Below the pieces are notes generated by a model, which saw nothing but the letters and a program-made list of their open reading frames with translations, was not told the DNA's origin and made no database searches. Below are positions 28,301 to 36,022 of a stretch of 64,000 nt of DNA, piece after piece. The stretch is from G963662905 sp965230045. Its GTDB lineage: Bacteria; Bacteroidota; Bacteroidia; Bacteroidales; WRLA01. Each line of letters opens with the position of its first letter. The stretch's first letter is position 1. The translations under genes and the position numbers were made by a program. The stretch is taken from assembly GCA_965230045.1 (NCBI GenBank), contig OZ245940.1, positions 4,464,001 through 4,528,000 on the forward strand, given 5' to 3'.

Positions 28301-31300
28301 TATTGTGCAGGTATTGTCACTGATCTTACCCTGAGCGTTGACGGCGGCTGGGGCGATTCCATCCAGTGGTTTATGAAATCATGCGGAGATTCCCTCATCG
28401 GAACAACAGCCGATACATTCCTGACGGTTACCGCTCCTATCGACACTACCTGGTATTGGGCACGCTGGAAAAATGATTGCGCCGTTTCGGAATGCGATTC
28501 CGTGCAAATCCTTGTAAAGCTGCAACCTGTTATGCTTGACTCCGTTACGGTAGATATTAACGACATCTGTGCTGCTACAACGGACTCCATCACTTTAACA
28601 GCTCATGGTGGCTTTGGCGATGAACTGCGCTGGTATGCAGACTCCTGCGGCGGGGATGCAATTGGCACAGGTACGCCTTTAAGGCTCGAAACACCTCCCG
28701 ATACCATTACTTATTACGCACGTTACGAAAGTACTTGCGATACAACAGATTGCCAAAGCATTACAGTAAACATCGCACCGCAACCCATTATCCCGGATTA
28801 TCTTACCGTTGATATCAATAATTTCTGTTCGACTGAATACGACTCCATCAGCCTGATGGCCTTTGGAGGCTATGGCGAATATCTGGAATGGTACACACCA
28901 ACTTGTGGCGACTCACTGCTGGCCGTTGGAGATTCTGTGCGTATTCCTGCGCCACTCGATACTACGGTTTATTTTGCCCGCTGGATAAACGGCTGCGACA
29001 CAACAGAATGCCTGTCCATTCAGGTGGATGTGCGCCCGCTGCCAATACAGCCCGACACGATTTTGGTGGACACCAATAATTTCTGTGCCCTAACCGTCGA
29101 ATTAGTTCAGTTTACTGCGGTTGGCGGCTTTGGTGATTATGTTGAATGGCGCATCGACAGCTGTAACGGCCCGGTGGTTGCCCAAGGAAATCCGCCTCAG
29201 GCATTGCCTGCCCCGGTTGATACCACTGTGTACTATGCCGTTTACGTGAACAATTGCGGTTACAGCGACTGCGACTCAATTATTATGAATGTACGCCCAC
29301 AACCAATCCGGCCTGATACGATTTATGTAGATACAAATTTCTTCTGCCCGCAGTATGCAGGCTTGATTAATTTAACTGTTGAAGGTGGTCTGGGCGATAC
29401 TCTTGTATGGCGGCAAGACAGTTGCACCGGTCTGGAACTGGGAAAAACATTTGGTGGAATCAACACTTTGTCATTTACTGCACCGGACACATCCACATCT
29501 TATTTTGTTTCCTACATCAACAGCTGTAACGAATCCGATTGCATCTCGATGGAAGTGACGGTAAATGAACCGCTGCCATTCGATACCATTGTGGCTGATA
29601 CAGCAATTATCTGCTTCAATGACCCACCGGTTGAAATTATCCTGAACGGAATTGGTGGCCGCGGCGAAACCGTGCGCTGGTTTAAAGACGAGTGCAATGG
29701 CGAAGAACTCGGTATCGGGAATCCTTTCGGAATGCCACCGCCCGACACAACAACAACCTATTATGGCCGCTGGGAAAATGAATGTGGTGTTTCTGAATGC
29801 ACATCCGTACGGATCATTGTGATCGAAGCGCCTACACCACCGGATACGCTCTCTACCAGTGATGACAATTTCTGTGCCGGCAGCCTCGAATCCATTATTT
29901 TAACTTCAACAGGAGGTGTAGGCGACACCATCTCCGGACTGGGCGATTCATTACGCTGGTTCGAAGGAGCCTGTGGCCTGAACAGCCTTGGAACAGGCGA
30001 AGTGTTCCAACTTGTCCCACCGCCTTTGGTAACAACAACATATTATGCCCGTTGGGAAAACCGTTGTGCCGTTTCGGAATGTGATTCCGTAATCGTTCAC
30101 GTGAATAATCCTGAACCCGTGGACAGCATCACGGTAGATACCAATTACTTCTGCCCCGGCGGTGATCTCCAAACCATTACACTTACGGCACACGGCGGCG
30201 TTGGTGAGGTAATTATGTGGTTTAAGGATGAATGCCTGACCACACCACTGCTCAGCAATTCCAATCCGTTTACAACTGCTGCGCCCGACACTACGACAAC
30301 CTATTATGCAACCTGGCGCAACATCTGCGACACGGCCGAATGTGTTCCGTTTACCGTAACCGTGAACATTCCGCTCACGCCCGACAGCATTGTAATTGAC
30401 ACCAATAATTACTGCTCCGATTATGAGCAAAATATTACGCTGGAAGTTTTTGGTGGCCGCGGCGATATCGTCCGGTGGTACACAAATTCATGCCAGGGCA
30501 CGCCACTGGGCTCAGGAAACCCATTGGTTATCCCGCCCTTTGAGGATTCTACAACAGTATATGCACTTTGGGAAAACTATTGCGGCATGTCGGAATGCGA
30601 CAGCCTGAAAGTTAATGTCGTCCCACATCCCGAACTGGATGCAGGCCCGCAACTCGATTCTTTATGTGAGACATTTACATATCCGCTCGAAGCCGCCTGG
30701 TATGAACATGCCGACTCCATCCTCTGGACTGCGAGCAACGATTATGGTTATTTCGAGGATCCAACGGACATCAATACAACATACATCCCAGAGGATGAAG
30801 ACATCACGCAAACCGTTAAAGTCTGGCTGCATTTGGATGTATTCGGAATCAGCCCCTGCGCTGTTTATTCCGACAGCATCGAACTGAACATCAATCCAAC
30901 ACCGGTGCTCAGCATCATGCCCGAACAGCCCATGCTCTGCCGCGATTCATCCATACAGATAACAGCAGAAGGTGCAGCCACTTACCTCTGGACACCGGCT
31001 ACCGGGCTGGATACCATTGGAGGAAGCACGGTTATTTCCACGCTAAGTGCGGATCAGCAATACCGAATGTACGGAACCAGCACTTCCGGCTGTGTCGATA
31101 GCCTCGACTTCACTATTCCGGTGCTGCCTCCACCATTCGTTAATCTTGGCGAAGACCTCTATCTTTTCACTTGCGAGCCGGTTACTTTAAATGCAGGCAA
31201 CAGCGACGGAAACCACAACTATCTGTGGTCAAACGGAAGCCGTAAGCAAACTATAGAGGTTTCGGAGGATGGCGCATACTATGTAACGGTATGGAACGAT

Positions 31301-31633
31301 GCCTGTGCTACATCCGATTCGATTATGGTTGAACTTTGCGATGGTTATATGCGTATGCCCAATGCCTTTACTCCAAATAATGATGGTGTCAATGAAATAT
31401 TCAAACCGGTTACATCGGACCCAACCGTTATTTTTGAGATGCGTATCTATAACCGAAACGGCAGATTGGTATTCCAGACAGAAGACGTTTTGGAAGGCTG
31501 GAACGGCAATGACTTTGAAGGCACCGCATGCCCACAGGGAATTTATGTATGGCAAATCACCTACGAGGGAGAAGGTGTTGATGCACCCGGCTACAGGCAT
31601 ATTGAAACCGGACGTGTCACCTTGCTACGATAA
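22391..31633 (+). CDS. Giant 3080-residue secreted repeat protein with type B T9SS sorting domain
   Basis: Domain order: signal peptide (1-27); Kelch-type beta-propeller (about 28-320, repeated YVFGG, YIVGG, YVGLG strands); SprB repeat (about 322-400, GGATPYTFNWNNGSTAEDI); a second propeller of SBBP-like units (about 405-840, DGNLYITGYYSSTATFG). A second SprB repeat follows (about 845-915). From about 920 to 2760 there are around 20 Ig-like units of two alternating types. One type has a paired cysteine core (FC...ITL...GG.GD...W...C). The other has NFTGLPE...LTDNGDGTASF. Then come PKD-like domains and the CHU_C sorting domain (about 2987-3080, MPNAFTPNNDGVNE). It is likely a surface adhesin or filament. 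No frameshift is visible across 9.2 kb. Confidence 0.88.
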   Translation: MKQSGKNLPVLITSVFYILFSLMQVNAQDLWLPASDFGAPSPRKGAATFKINNNIYVFGGRDATNAIISDLWKYNSTTDSWSLENAACPVTDGRAYAAAFAIGTKAYIVGGLNNAGTNNRDVWQFNSVNGNWTLMTDSLPGGKRQGLSAFVIGQKAYVGLGVDGAAFYNDFYEFDITDGSWTQVEDFPGTARAYNAAFSIGSTGYAGIGWSGVFEGDFYAYNPTTDDWTQIADYGGTARLGASSFIIDGKAYVGMGDDGSGLLADFWWYEPVADAWSSTASIQADGRREGIAFSLGDIGYAGTGSDNGTTVYAEMWKWMHNYCNPEIDATVNQISCNADDNGEIQLNVSGGATPYTFNWNNGSTAEDISNLAPGYYSVTITDNEGCIATRKFRLNEPTEIGFGKDSTVWQYAYNDGGNSADMAEKMVTDRDGNLYITGYYSSTATFGSTSLTSFGGTDIYIAKYNNIGNLSWVVSAGGTLNDRGSDISIDSLGNVYVIGTFRELAFFDGNQVNSSGSGSGSQDKEIFIAKYAPDGTFVWVRTAGGFFDDQGFGIFTEPNGDSYITGSFQGNADFQSINLLSNGGDDIFAAKINTNGVFEWAEKSGGTSEDFGYEISRSSYGNIILSGTFQSTATFGAESLTSQGDDDIFILSYDQYGNQLWVKQIGGPQNEMVYDIQSAQDGYFYLTGSFKATATFGVTTLTSAGLNDIFISRYDTDGNHQWSKRGGGSQEDYGRGLSLDHRNNIYFTGGFSGNAVIDTMNLSAQGGLDIITAGYNASGDFFRGVHSPATGNVMGTTMVHDTAGNFIIAGYMESNIAFGDYSLTNLGDKDIFYAQANLVFFPEEPVVVQPSCAGAGDGSIEIEVGGGTPPYSFAWSHGPITQNVYNLDEGSYMVTITDALNCTKDTTIVLENEFDAPVPPNSASVDRSGFCWDDPGDITLSSEGGSGTTLTWLKDACTEAEGGTIVGTGSPLTIPSPESTTTYFARWETVCDTSSCVEVEVISLGQPTAPEDVTAYPDEFCQLSVNFITLSADDAGHTGELLAWYDNRDCIGDPLQTGTPVDVAAPTVSTWYYVRWETDGCGNSDVDSVQVLVLESAIEVETAYADTTEICLGYPNLISLSAEGGYGENLIWAKDSCTGTQIGSGSPLLIDPPSDTTTYYVYWTNYCGPSECDSITINVLQSPESPSGVTADYEDFCIGEIDSITLTALDAYGGDVVWYKGYCGLDSVASGETAKVIAPTAVTTYYARVENFCGASPYPCPYVIVTPHQAPVANFTGLPENLCLVDEDTQLTGIPAGADGVFTTTAPAGLTDNGDGTASFNPFAAGIGIWDITYTYTNADGCIDDSTRTVTVNPLPVVNFTGLTLEGYCVNYENQPIQLNGTPTDANGIFTGEGITDNGNGTASFMPQNVAPGGPYDIQYTYTDNLGCTDSIIKTVLVYGLTPTLDFTVTEEGYCENADPIELIGNQSGNPANAGYFLGNGIQPTEPGKAFFVPPLAGPGIHDISYIYTNANGCTYDTTRQIEVYALPNAYFTGLLENYCFDANPSGLQGWPTDSNGVFTFDGPASGLQDNQNGTAVFYPDSAGAGTWNITYSYLDTITGCSNDSTLSVTVYDRVVVSIDGLEDHYCVDAENDTLFGSMAPQGTFGPAGAAYLQDLSDGRVIFKPSIAGVGSHPITYTWEDGMGCTGDTTITAVVVPLPTATVTSLDSNYCFNAIPDTIYGNHQPDGIFTITPGAGLTDLGDGRAIFTPSLAELGYNFITYSYTDPNGCTKDSTFRVNVWELPVLTISGFDTTHYCYDTDTMTISGTPFTDFSVGFTGNGFSDNDPATGTARWTAATAYDLAGMGPHSLSYSTTDANGCTVDTSWQIFVNALPVVGFSGLPDSLCVNADPITLTADVPNNLGTFSGNGIQDLLNGTALFDPGSPDVTPGTFVHITFAFTDYNNCYNDTTDSVYVIPLPVKPDAIISDTNDYCAGIVTDLTLSVDGGWGDSIQWFMKSCGDSLIGTTADTFLTVTAPIDTTWYWARWKNDCAVSECDSVQILVKLQPVMLDSVTVDINDICAATTDSITLTAHGGFGDELRWYADSCGGDAIGTGTPLRLETPPDTITYYARYESTCDTTDCQSITVNIAPQPIIPDYLTVDINNFCSTEYDSISLMAFGGYGEYLEWYTPTCGDSLLAVGDSVRIPAPLDTTVYFARWINGCDTTECLSIQVDVRPLPIQPDTILVDTNNFCALTVELVQFTAVGGFGDYVEWRIDSCNGPVVAQGNPPQALPAPVDTTVYYAVYVNNCGYSDCDSIIMNVRPQPIRPDTIYVDTNFFCPQYAGLINLTVEGGLGDTLVWRQDSCTGLELGKTFGGINTLSFTAPDTSTSYFVSYINSCNESDCISMEVTVNEPLPFDTIVADTAIICFNDPPVEIILNGIGGRGETVRWFKDECNGEELGIGNPFGMPPPDTTTTYYGRWENECGVSECTSVRIIVIEAPTPPDTLSTSDDNFCAGSLESIILTSTGGVGDTISGLGDSLRWFEGACGLNSLGTGEVFQLVPPPLVTTTYYARWENRCAVSECDSVIVHVNNPEPVDSITVDTNYFCPGGDLQTITLTAHGGVGEVIMWFKDECLTTPLLSNSNPFTTAAPDTTTTYYATWRNICDTAECVPFTVTVNIPLTPDSIVIDTNNYCSDYEQNITLEVFGGRGDIVRWYTNSCQGTPLGSGNPLVIPPFEDSTTVYALWENYCGMSECDSLKVNVVPHPELDAGPQLDSLCETFTYPLEAAWYEHADSILWTASNDYGYFEDPTDINTTYIPEDEDITQTVKVWLHLDVFGISPCAVYSDSIELNINPTPVLSIMPEQPMLCRDSSIQITAEGAATYLWTPATGLDTIGGSTVISTLSADQQYRMYGTSTSGCVDSLDFTIPVLPPPFVNLGEDLYLFTCEPVTLNAGNSDGNHNYLWSNGSRKQTIEVSEDGAYYVTVWNDACATSDSIMVELCDGYMRMPNAFTPNNDGVNEIFKPVTSDPTVIFEMRIYNRNGRLVFQTEDVLEGWNGNDFEGTACPQGIYVWQITYEGEGVDAPGYRHIETGRVTLLR

Positions 31634-31639
31634 CAAAAA

Positions 31640-31818
31640 GGTTCTACTCGGTTTTTTGTGGGTAATAAAAATTGAGATAGAATTGGAGGTTAAACTTTCC
31701 AAAGTTTAGAACTTTGGAAAGTTTGTCCCGGATTAGTTCTCTAAATTTTGATAGGTATTAAAACTGTATCCCAACCTTTGAATACTTTAAAGGTTTCCAC
31801 GGAATTCCGAGTAGAACC
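31640..31818. mobile_element. MITE-like non-autonomous element, 179 bp, with 8-bp target duplication
   Basis: Perfect 12-bp terminal inverted repeats GGTTCTACTCGG (31640-31651) and CCGAGTAGAACC (31807-31818) are flanked by identical 8-bp direct repeats AACAAAAA (31632-31639 and 31819-31826). The interior has no ORF but contains a 33-base palindrome (31692-31724) and a smaller hairpin. Removing the element and one duplicate restores the stop codon of the giant gene followed directly by an intrinsic terminator. The ends (GGTTCT) and 8-bp duplication recall ISL3-type elements, but that family assignment is tentative. Confidence 0.75.
31692..31724. repeat. Perfect palindrome inside the MITE
   Basis: AAACTTTCCAAAGTT (31692-31706) and its reverse complement AACTTTGGAAAGTTT (31710-31724) are separated by TAG: 15-base perfect arms that would form a strong hairpin in DNA or RNA on either strand. 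Confidence 0.85.
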
Positions 31819-31821
31819 AAC

Positions 31822-31854
31822 AAAAAAAGCCTGGCGAAAGCCAGGCTTTTTTTT
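31822..31854. terminator. Intrinsic terminator originally belonging to the giant gene
   Basis: A tract, AGCCTGGC (31828-31835), GAAA tetraloop, GCCAGGCT (31840-31847) and a T tract. It is symmetric enough to work in both directions. The MITE now separates it from the gene it terminated. Confidence 0.85.
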
Positions 31855-31860
31855 GCTAAA

Positions 31861-31893
31861 AGAAAACCCGTTGCCTTTTGAAGACAACGGGTT
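31861..31893 (-). terminator. Terminator of the ferredoxin gene
   Basis: AACCCGTTG (31865-31873) pairs with CAACGGGTT (31885-31893). On the minus strand a T-rich run follows the stem, 23 bases after the ferredoxin stop. Confidence 0.7.
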
Positions 31894-31915
31894 TTTGCTA
31901 TGAGCAAAATAGTTA

Positions 31916-32086
31916 TTATTCTGCTGGGTGGATAGCTTCAGTAGGACAAACATCAGCGCAAGCTCCACAATCAGTGCAAAGATCTGCATCAATTTTGTAG
32001 ATATCGCCTTCAGAAATTGCTTCTACGGGGCACTCATCAAGGCAAGTACCGCAAGCTACACATTCGTCAGTAATTACATATGCCAT
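31916..32086 (-). CDS. 2[4Fe-4S] ferredoxin
   Basis: A 56-residue protein beginning MAYVITDECVACGTC. Two complete cluster motifs are present: Cys9, 12, 15, 19 (CVACGTCLDECP) and Cys37, 40, 43, 47 (CTDCGACADVCP), giving the clostridial-type 2[4Fe-4S] fold. It is divergent from korAB with about 220 bases between, and is the likely electron acceptor of that oxidoreductase or a general low-potential carrier. A terminator follows. Confidence 0.93.
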   Translation of the reverse strand: MAYVITDECVACGTCLDECPVEAISEGDIYKIDADLCTDCGACADVCPTEAIHPAE

Positions 32087-32140
32087 AATTTCAAATTTTA
32101 TAGGTTAGAAATAGATAAATTACTTCTCTTTTAATCAGGG

Positions 32141-32148
32141 CAAAAATA
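32141..32148 (-). promoter_or_regulatory. -7 element of the ferredoxin gene
   Basis: On the minus strand TATTTTTG matches the -7 consensus, 54 bases before the start codon. The -33 region has only TTC at the right distance. Confidence 0.45.
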
Positions 32149-32276
32149 ACGGTTTCTGTTTATGGAACTAATCTATTTTATTGGCAAAATAATTTTTAGA
32201 TTGAATCTAAATTAATATTGGAACAGCCTGACAATGAATTTTTAAAAAATTAGAATGTCAGACTAAAAATATGGTA

Positions 32277-32284
32277 TAACTTTG
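32277..32284 (+). promoter_or_regulatory. -7 element of korAB
   Basis: TAACTTTG matches TAnnTTTG, 26 bases before the korA start. The -33 element is imperfect (TGT about 18 bases upstream). Confidence 0.5.
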
Positions 32285-32310
32285 CCCCAATTCTTAAAAA
32301 AGACAGAAGC

Positions 32311-34167
32311 ATGGCAGATAAAGAACAAAAAACTGTTGAGCTTGATCAGGTGGTCATCCGGTTTTCCGGAGATTCGGGTGATGGCATGCAGCTCACAGGC
32401 ACTTTATTCTCAGAAACATCAGCATTAATTGGAAACGATTTAGCTACATTTCCCGATTATCCGGCGGAAATTCGGGCTCCACAGGGAACTGTTGGGGGTG
32501 TTTCAGGTTTCCAGGTTCATTTTGGCCACAAAGAAGTTAACACACCCGGCGATTATGCCGATGTGCTCGTGGCAATGAACCCGGCAGCTTTGAAAGCTAA
32601 TGCCAAATGGACTAAAAAAGGTTCCACAATTATTATTGACAGCGACAGCATCAATGAAAAAAACCTCGCAAAAGCAGGTTTTCAAACCGACGATCCGGTT
32701 AAGGAAGAACGACTGGAAGATTATAATGTAATCTTTGCACCGATCTCGACCTTAACACGGGAAGCGCTCAAAGACACCAAACTCGACACCAAGAGTATCC
32801 TCCGGAGCAAAAACATGTTTGCTCTGGGTATTGTTTACTGGATGTTTGATCGTCCGCTCGAAAACACCGAAAAATTCTTCGAAAAGAAATTCAAGAAAAA
32901 CCCTTTGGTTATTGAAGCAAATAAATTGGTCCTGAAAGCAGGCTACAATTATGCCGAATCCATTGAGGTTTTTCGCCGTACACATTATAAAGTTGCGCCC
33001 GCTCCGATTAAAACCGGACGTTACCGCAACATCAACGGCAATATAGCCACAGCATGGGGTTTGATTGCTGCTTCCGAAAAATCGGGGCTTCCCCTTTTCT
33101 GCGGCTCCTATCCTATTACCCCGGCCACGGAAATCCTTCAGGAATTATCCAAACAGAAAAGCCTCGGCGTAAAAGCTGTTCAGGCCGAAGACGAAATTGC
33201 CGGTATTACCACAGCCATTGGTGCTGCATTCGCTGGCCGTTTGGCTGTTACAACCACTTCGGGCCCGGGCCTGGCGCTCAAAACAGAAGCCGCCAACCTT
33301 GCGGTTATCACCGAATTGCCTTTGGTCATTGTGAATGTTCAGCGTGGCGGTCCATCAACCGGGCTTCCTACCAAAACCGAGCAGGCCGACCTGATGCAGG
33401 CACTTTACGGGCGTAATGGTGAAAGCCCGATTGTAGTCATTGCTGCGAGTACGCATTCCAACTGTTTTAATTATGCTTTCCAGGCTGCAAAAATTGCCCT
33501 GGAACATATGACCCCGGTTATTTTGCTTACTGACGGGTTTTTGGCCAATGGCTCGGAGCCATGGAAAATTCCTGCAATGGCCGAAATGCCATCCATCAAA
33601 GCAAAAATCGCCCATGATGATGATGACGATTACCAACCATACCGTCGCGATCCCGTTACATATGCACGCTACTGGGCCTCGCCGGGCATGAAAGGCAAAG
33701 AACACCGCATTGGTGGCCTGGAAAAAATGGCTGTTACCGGTACTGTTTCTTACGTTCCTGAGAATCATGAAGTGATGACCAAAGAACGGGAAGAAAAAAT
33801 CAAACGCGTTGTGGTTGATGTCCCTGATATTGACGTATTTGGCGATCAAAGTGGCGATGTGCTCGTTGTAGGATGGGGCTCCACTTACGGCCACCTGCTG
33901 TCGGCTGTCCGCGAACTCCGTCAGGAAGGCAAGAGCGTTAGCCTGGCACATTTCAACTACATCCAGCCGCTTCCGGCCAATACATCGGATATTTTTTCGA
34001 GGTACAAAAAAATTGTTGTGTGCGAATTGAATAACGGACAGTTTGTTTCTTACCTGAAAATGAACTTCCAGCAATTCGAATTTAAGCAGTACAACAAAAT
34101 TATGGGACTCCCTTTTACCGTGCTGGAACTCAAACAAAAGTTCAATCAAATTCTGGAGGGCAAATAA
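32311..34167 (+). CDS. korA: 2-oxoglutarate:ferredoxin oxidoreductase, alpha subunit (gamma-alpha fusion)
   Basis: A 618-residue cytoplasmic subunit. The N-terminal gamma-type domain (about 10-200) starts VVIRFSGDSGDGMQLTG. The alpha-type pyrimidine-binding domain (about 225-618) has PITPATEILQELS, the acidic QAEDEIAGI and TTTSGPGLALK motifs, and ends with the transketolase C-terminal-like region (VGWGSTYGHLLSAV). This fusion architecture and length are typical of KorA in Bacteroidota. With KorB it converts 2-oxoglutarate and CoA to succinyl-CoA while reducing ferredoxin, in either direction depending on conditions. korB starts one base after its stop codon. Other 2-oxoacids are possible substrates. 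Confidence 0.88.
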   Translation: MADKEQKTVELDQVVIRFSGDSGDGMQLTGTLFSETSALIGNDLATFPDYPAEIRAPQGTVGGVSGFQVHFGHKEVNTPGDYADVLVAMNPAALKANAKWTKKGSTIIIDSDSINEKNLAKAGFQTDDPVKEERLEDYNVIFAPISTLTREALKDTKLDTKSILRSKNMFALGIVYWMFDRPLENTEKFFEKKFKKNPLVIEANKLVLKAGYNYAESIEVFRRTHYKVAPAPIKTGRYRNINGNIATAWGLIAASEKSGLPLFCGSYPITPATEILQELSKQKSLGVKAVQAEDEIAGITTAIGAAFAGRLAVTTTSGPGLALKTEAANLAVITELPLVIVNVQRGGPSTGLPTKTEQADLMQALYGRNGESPIVVIAASTHSNCFNYAFQAAKIALEHMTPVILLTDGFLANGSEPWKIPAMAEMPSIKAKIAHDDDDDYQPYRRDPVTYARYWASPGMKGKEHRIGGLEKMAVTGTVSYVPENHEVMTKEREEKIKRVVVDVPDIDVFGDQSGDVLVVGWGSTYGHLLSAVRELRQEGKSVSLAHFNYIQPLPANTSDIFSRYKKIVVCELNNGQFVSYLKMNFQQFEFKQYNKIMGLPFTVLELKQKFNQILEGK

Positions 34168-34168
34168 A

Positions 34169-35206
34169 ATGGAAAATACAACAGCAAAATTAACTGCAAA
34201 AGACTTTAAAAGCGATCAGGAAGTACGCTGGTGCCCCGGATGTGGCGACCATGCCGTTTTAAATGCAGTGCATAAAGCAATGGCCGAGCTGAACCTTCCG
34301 AAAGAAAAATACGCTGTTATTTCAGGTATTGGATGCTCATCACGCTTTCCGTATTATATGGACACTTATGCCTTCCACGGCATCCACGGGCGTGCTGCGG
34401 CAATCAGTACCGGAGTAAAAGTTGCCAATCCTGATCTGAGCGTTTGGACAATTACCGGCGATGGCGATGCGCTTGCAATCGGTGGAAACCACTTCATCCA
34501 CGCAATCCGCAGAAATGTCAATATCAATATCCTCCTTTTTAACAACCAGATTTATGGTCTTACAAAAGGACAATACTCGCCAACTTCAGTAGAAGGCCAG
34601 GTCACAAAAACATCTCCTTACGGCACAGTGGAACATCCATTCCACCCCGGCGAGCTTGTATTGGGCGCTCAGGGTAAATTCTTTGCCCGTACCCTCGATA
34701 ACAATGTGAAACTGACTACCAAAGTTCTTATCGAAGCGGCGCAGTTTAAAGGAACATCCATGGTCGAAATCCTTCAAAACTGTGTGATCTATAATGATGG
34801 CTGCCATAAGGCAATTACCGACCGCGAGCATAAAGCCGACCGCCAACTCATCCTGGAGCACGGCAAACCTATGATCTTTGGCAAAAACAATGACAAAGGC
34901 CTGATCCTTGATGGCTGGAAACTCAAAGTGGTTACCATTGGCGAAAATGGCATTACGCAAGACGATATCCTCGTACATGATGCGCATACAAAAGAACCGT
35001 TTATGCACCTGATGCTTGCCAATATGTCGTATCCCGATTATCCGGTAGCTTTTGGTGTAATCCGCGCAGTAGCAGATACTACATACGATGATAAAGTTGA
35101 AAAACAAATTGCCTATGTTCAGGAAAACTCCAAAATAAAAAATATGGACGACCTGCTCAATTCAGGAGATACCTGGACTGTGGAAAATGAAGATGATATC
35201 CGTTAG
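34169..35206 (+). CDS. korB: 2-oxoglutarate:ferredoxin oxidoreductase, beta subunit
   Basis: A 345-residue TPP-binding subunit. The N-terminal VRWCPGCGDHAVL carries the conserved CPGCG. GIGCSSRFPYYMDTYAFHG and GDGDALAIGGNHFIHAIRRN (GDG...N) form the thiamine-diphosphate/Mg site at about 97-116, followed by NNQIYGLTKGQYSPTS. It pairs with KorA from the same transcript. A strong terminator lies just after the stop. With the divergent ferredoxin it forms an electron-transfer locus for reductive or oxidative TCA flux. Confidence 0.9.
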   Translation: MENTTAKLTAKDFKSDQEVRWCPGCGDHAVLNAVHKAMAELNLPKEKYAVISGIGCSSRFPYYMDTYAFHGIHGRAAAISTGVKVANPDLSVWTITGDGDALAIGGNHFIHAIRRNVNINILLFNNQIYGLTKGQYSPTSVEGQVTKTSPYGTVEHPFHPGELVLGAQGKFFARTLDNNVKLTTKVLIEAAQFKGTSMVEILQNCVIYNDGCHKAITDREHKADRQLILEHGKPMIFGKNNDKGLILDGWKLKVVTIGENGITQDDILVHDAHTKEPFMHLMLANMSYPDYPVAFGVIRAVADTTYDDKVEKQIAYVQENSKIKNMDDLLNSGDTWTVENEDDIR

Positions 35207-35225
35207 GATATCCAATAATAAAATC

Positions 35226-35256
35226 AAAAAGGCTCTGAATTTCAGGGCCTTTTTTT
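35226..35256. terminator. Intrinsic terminator between korB and the metal-receptor gene
   Basis: AAAAAGGCTCTG, loop AATTT, CAGGGCC and seven T form a seven-pair stem with one G-T wobble. It sits between convergent genes and its T tract touches the stop codon of the minus-strand gene. Confidence 0.8.
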
Positions 35257-36022
35257 ATATATCCCGCAAAGCACTTTCCAGATAAGCTTCCGTATTTGCA
35301 AACCAGGCCCCGAACCAGCAAAACATTTCCCCTTCAACCAATATGATTTTTTTGTCCGGGTACAATGCCTGCAATTCCTTTCGGTGATGTTCCTGAAAAG
35401 GAAAAGGCTCCGATGACAACATGATAAGGTCTGCATCCCGGAAATCCTGCCCGCTCAGTTTTGGATAAGCTTCCGTAAAATGAGCCTTTTGAGGCAAGCC
35501 AAAAAACGACAAAACAGAGCCGGTATAAGTATTTGCGCCCACGCCCATCCAGGGATTCTTCCAAATCAGGTATAAGCTTTGTAAAGCTTTTTGGGGCAAA
35601 GCAAACTTCGGAAAGCTGCCCACAATTTCCTCTGCTTCTTTTTCCTTGCCACACAAAACTCCCAGTTTCAAAAGATGCGCTGCATTTTTTTCAACATCAT
35701 CCACATCAAAAACAAAAACAGGATAAAGCTCACTGAGTTTCAGTACTTCATCTTTTGCGTTTTCTTCTTTTACGGCAAGGATCAAATCCGGATTCAGTGC
35801 ATGAACTGCATCCATTGAAAAACCCTGCACCGGGCCAACAACAGGAATGCCGGCAACTTCCTCCCTGGGATGGATGCAATACCTTGTGCGGCCTGCCAAC
35901 TGATTGCGGCAACCCAGCTTTATCAAACTATAAGTAACTGAAGGACAAAGGCTGATGATGCGTTGGGGCTGTTCCGGAATCAAGACTTCCCTACCCAGGT
36001 CATCGGCCAGCAAGTTAGTCAT
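35255..36022 (-). CDS. Cytoplasmic-type helical backbone metal receptor (BtuF/TroA-like)
   Basis: A 255-residue cluster A-II binding protein fold. DDLGREVLIPEQPQRIISL and CPSVTYSLIKLGCRNQLAGR are the usual start of BtuF/FepB-like proteins. A central helix (KNAAHLLKLGVLCGKEKEAEEI) and the second lobe follow. There is no signal peptide: residue 1 lies directly before the binding domain. No permease or ATPase gene is adjacent. Such stand-alone versions are common in Bacteroidota and their role (corrinoid, haem or siderophore handling) is not known. It is downstream of a PPOX-type gene with an eight-base overlap, hence co-transcribed. Confidence 0.75.
   Translation of the reverse strand: MTNLLADDLGREVLIPEQPQRIISLCPSVTYSLIKLGCRNQLAGRTRYCIHPREEVAGIPVVGPVQGFSMDAVHALNPDLILAVKEENAKDEVLKLSELYPVFVFDVDDVEKNAAHLLKLGVLCGKEKEAEEIVGSFPKFALPQKALQSLYLIWKNPWMGVGANTYTGSVLSFFGLPQKAHFTEAYPKLSGQDFRDADLIMLSSEPFPFQEHHRKELQALYPDKKIILVEGEMFCWFGAWFANTEAYLESALRDI

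Noticed and set aside
22500..31709. Several 60-216-residue frames within the giant gene on both strands
   Set aside because: They overlap one continuous 3080-codon frame with coherent domain structure, so no frameshift or nested gene is needed.
33355..34149. 264-residue minus-strand frame inside korA
   Set aside because: Antisense shadow of a conserved enzyme gene with no domain content.
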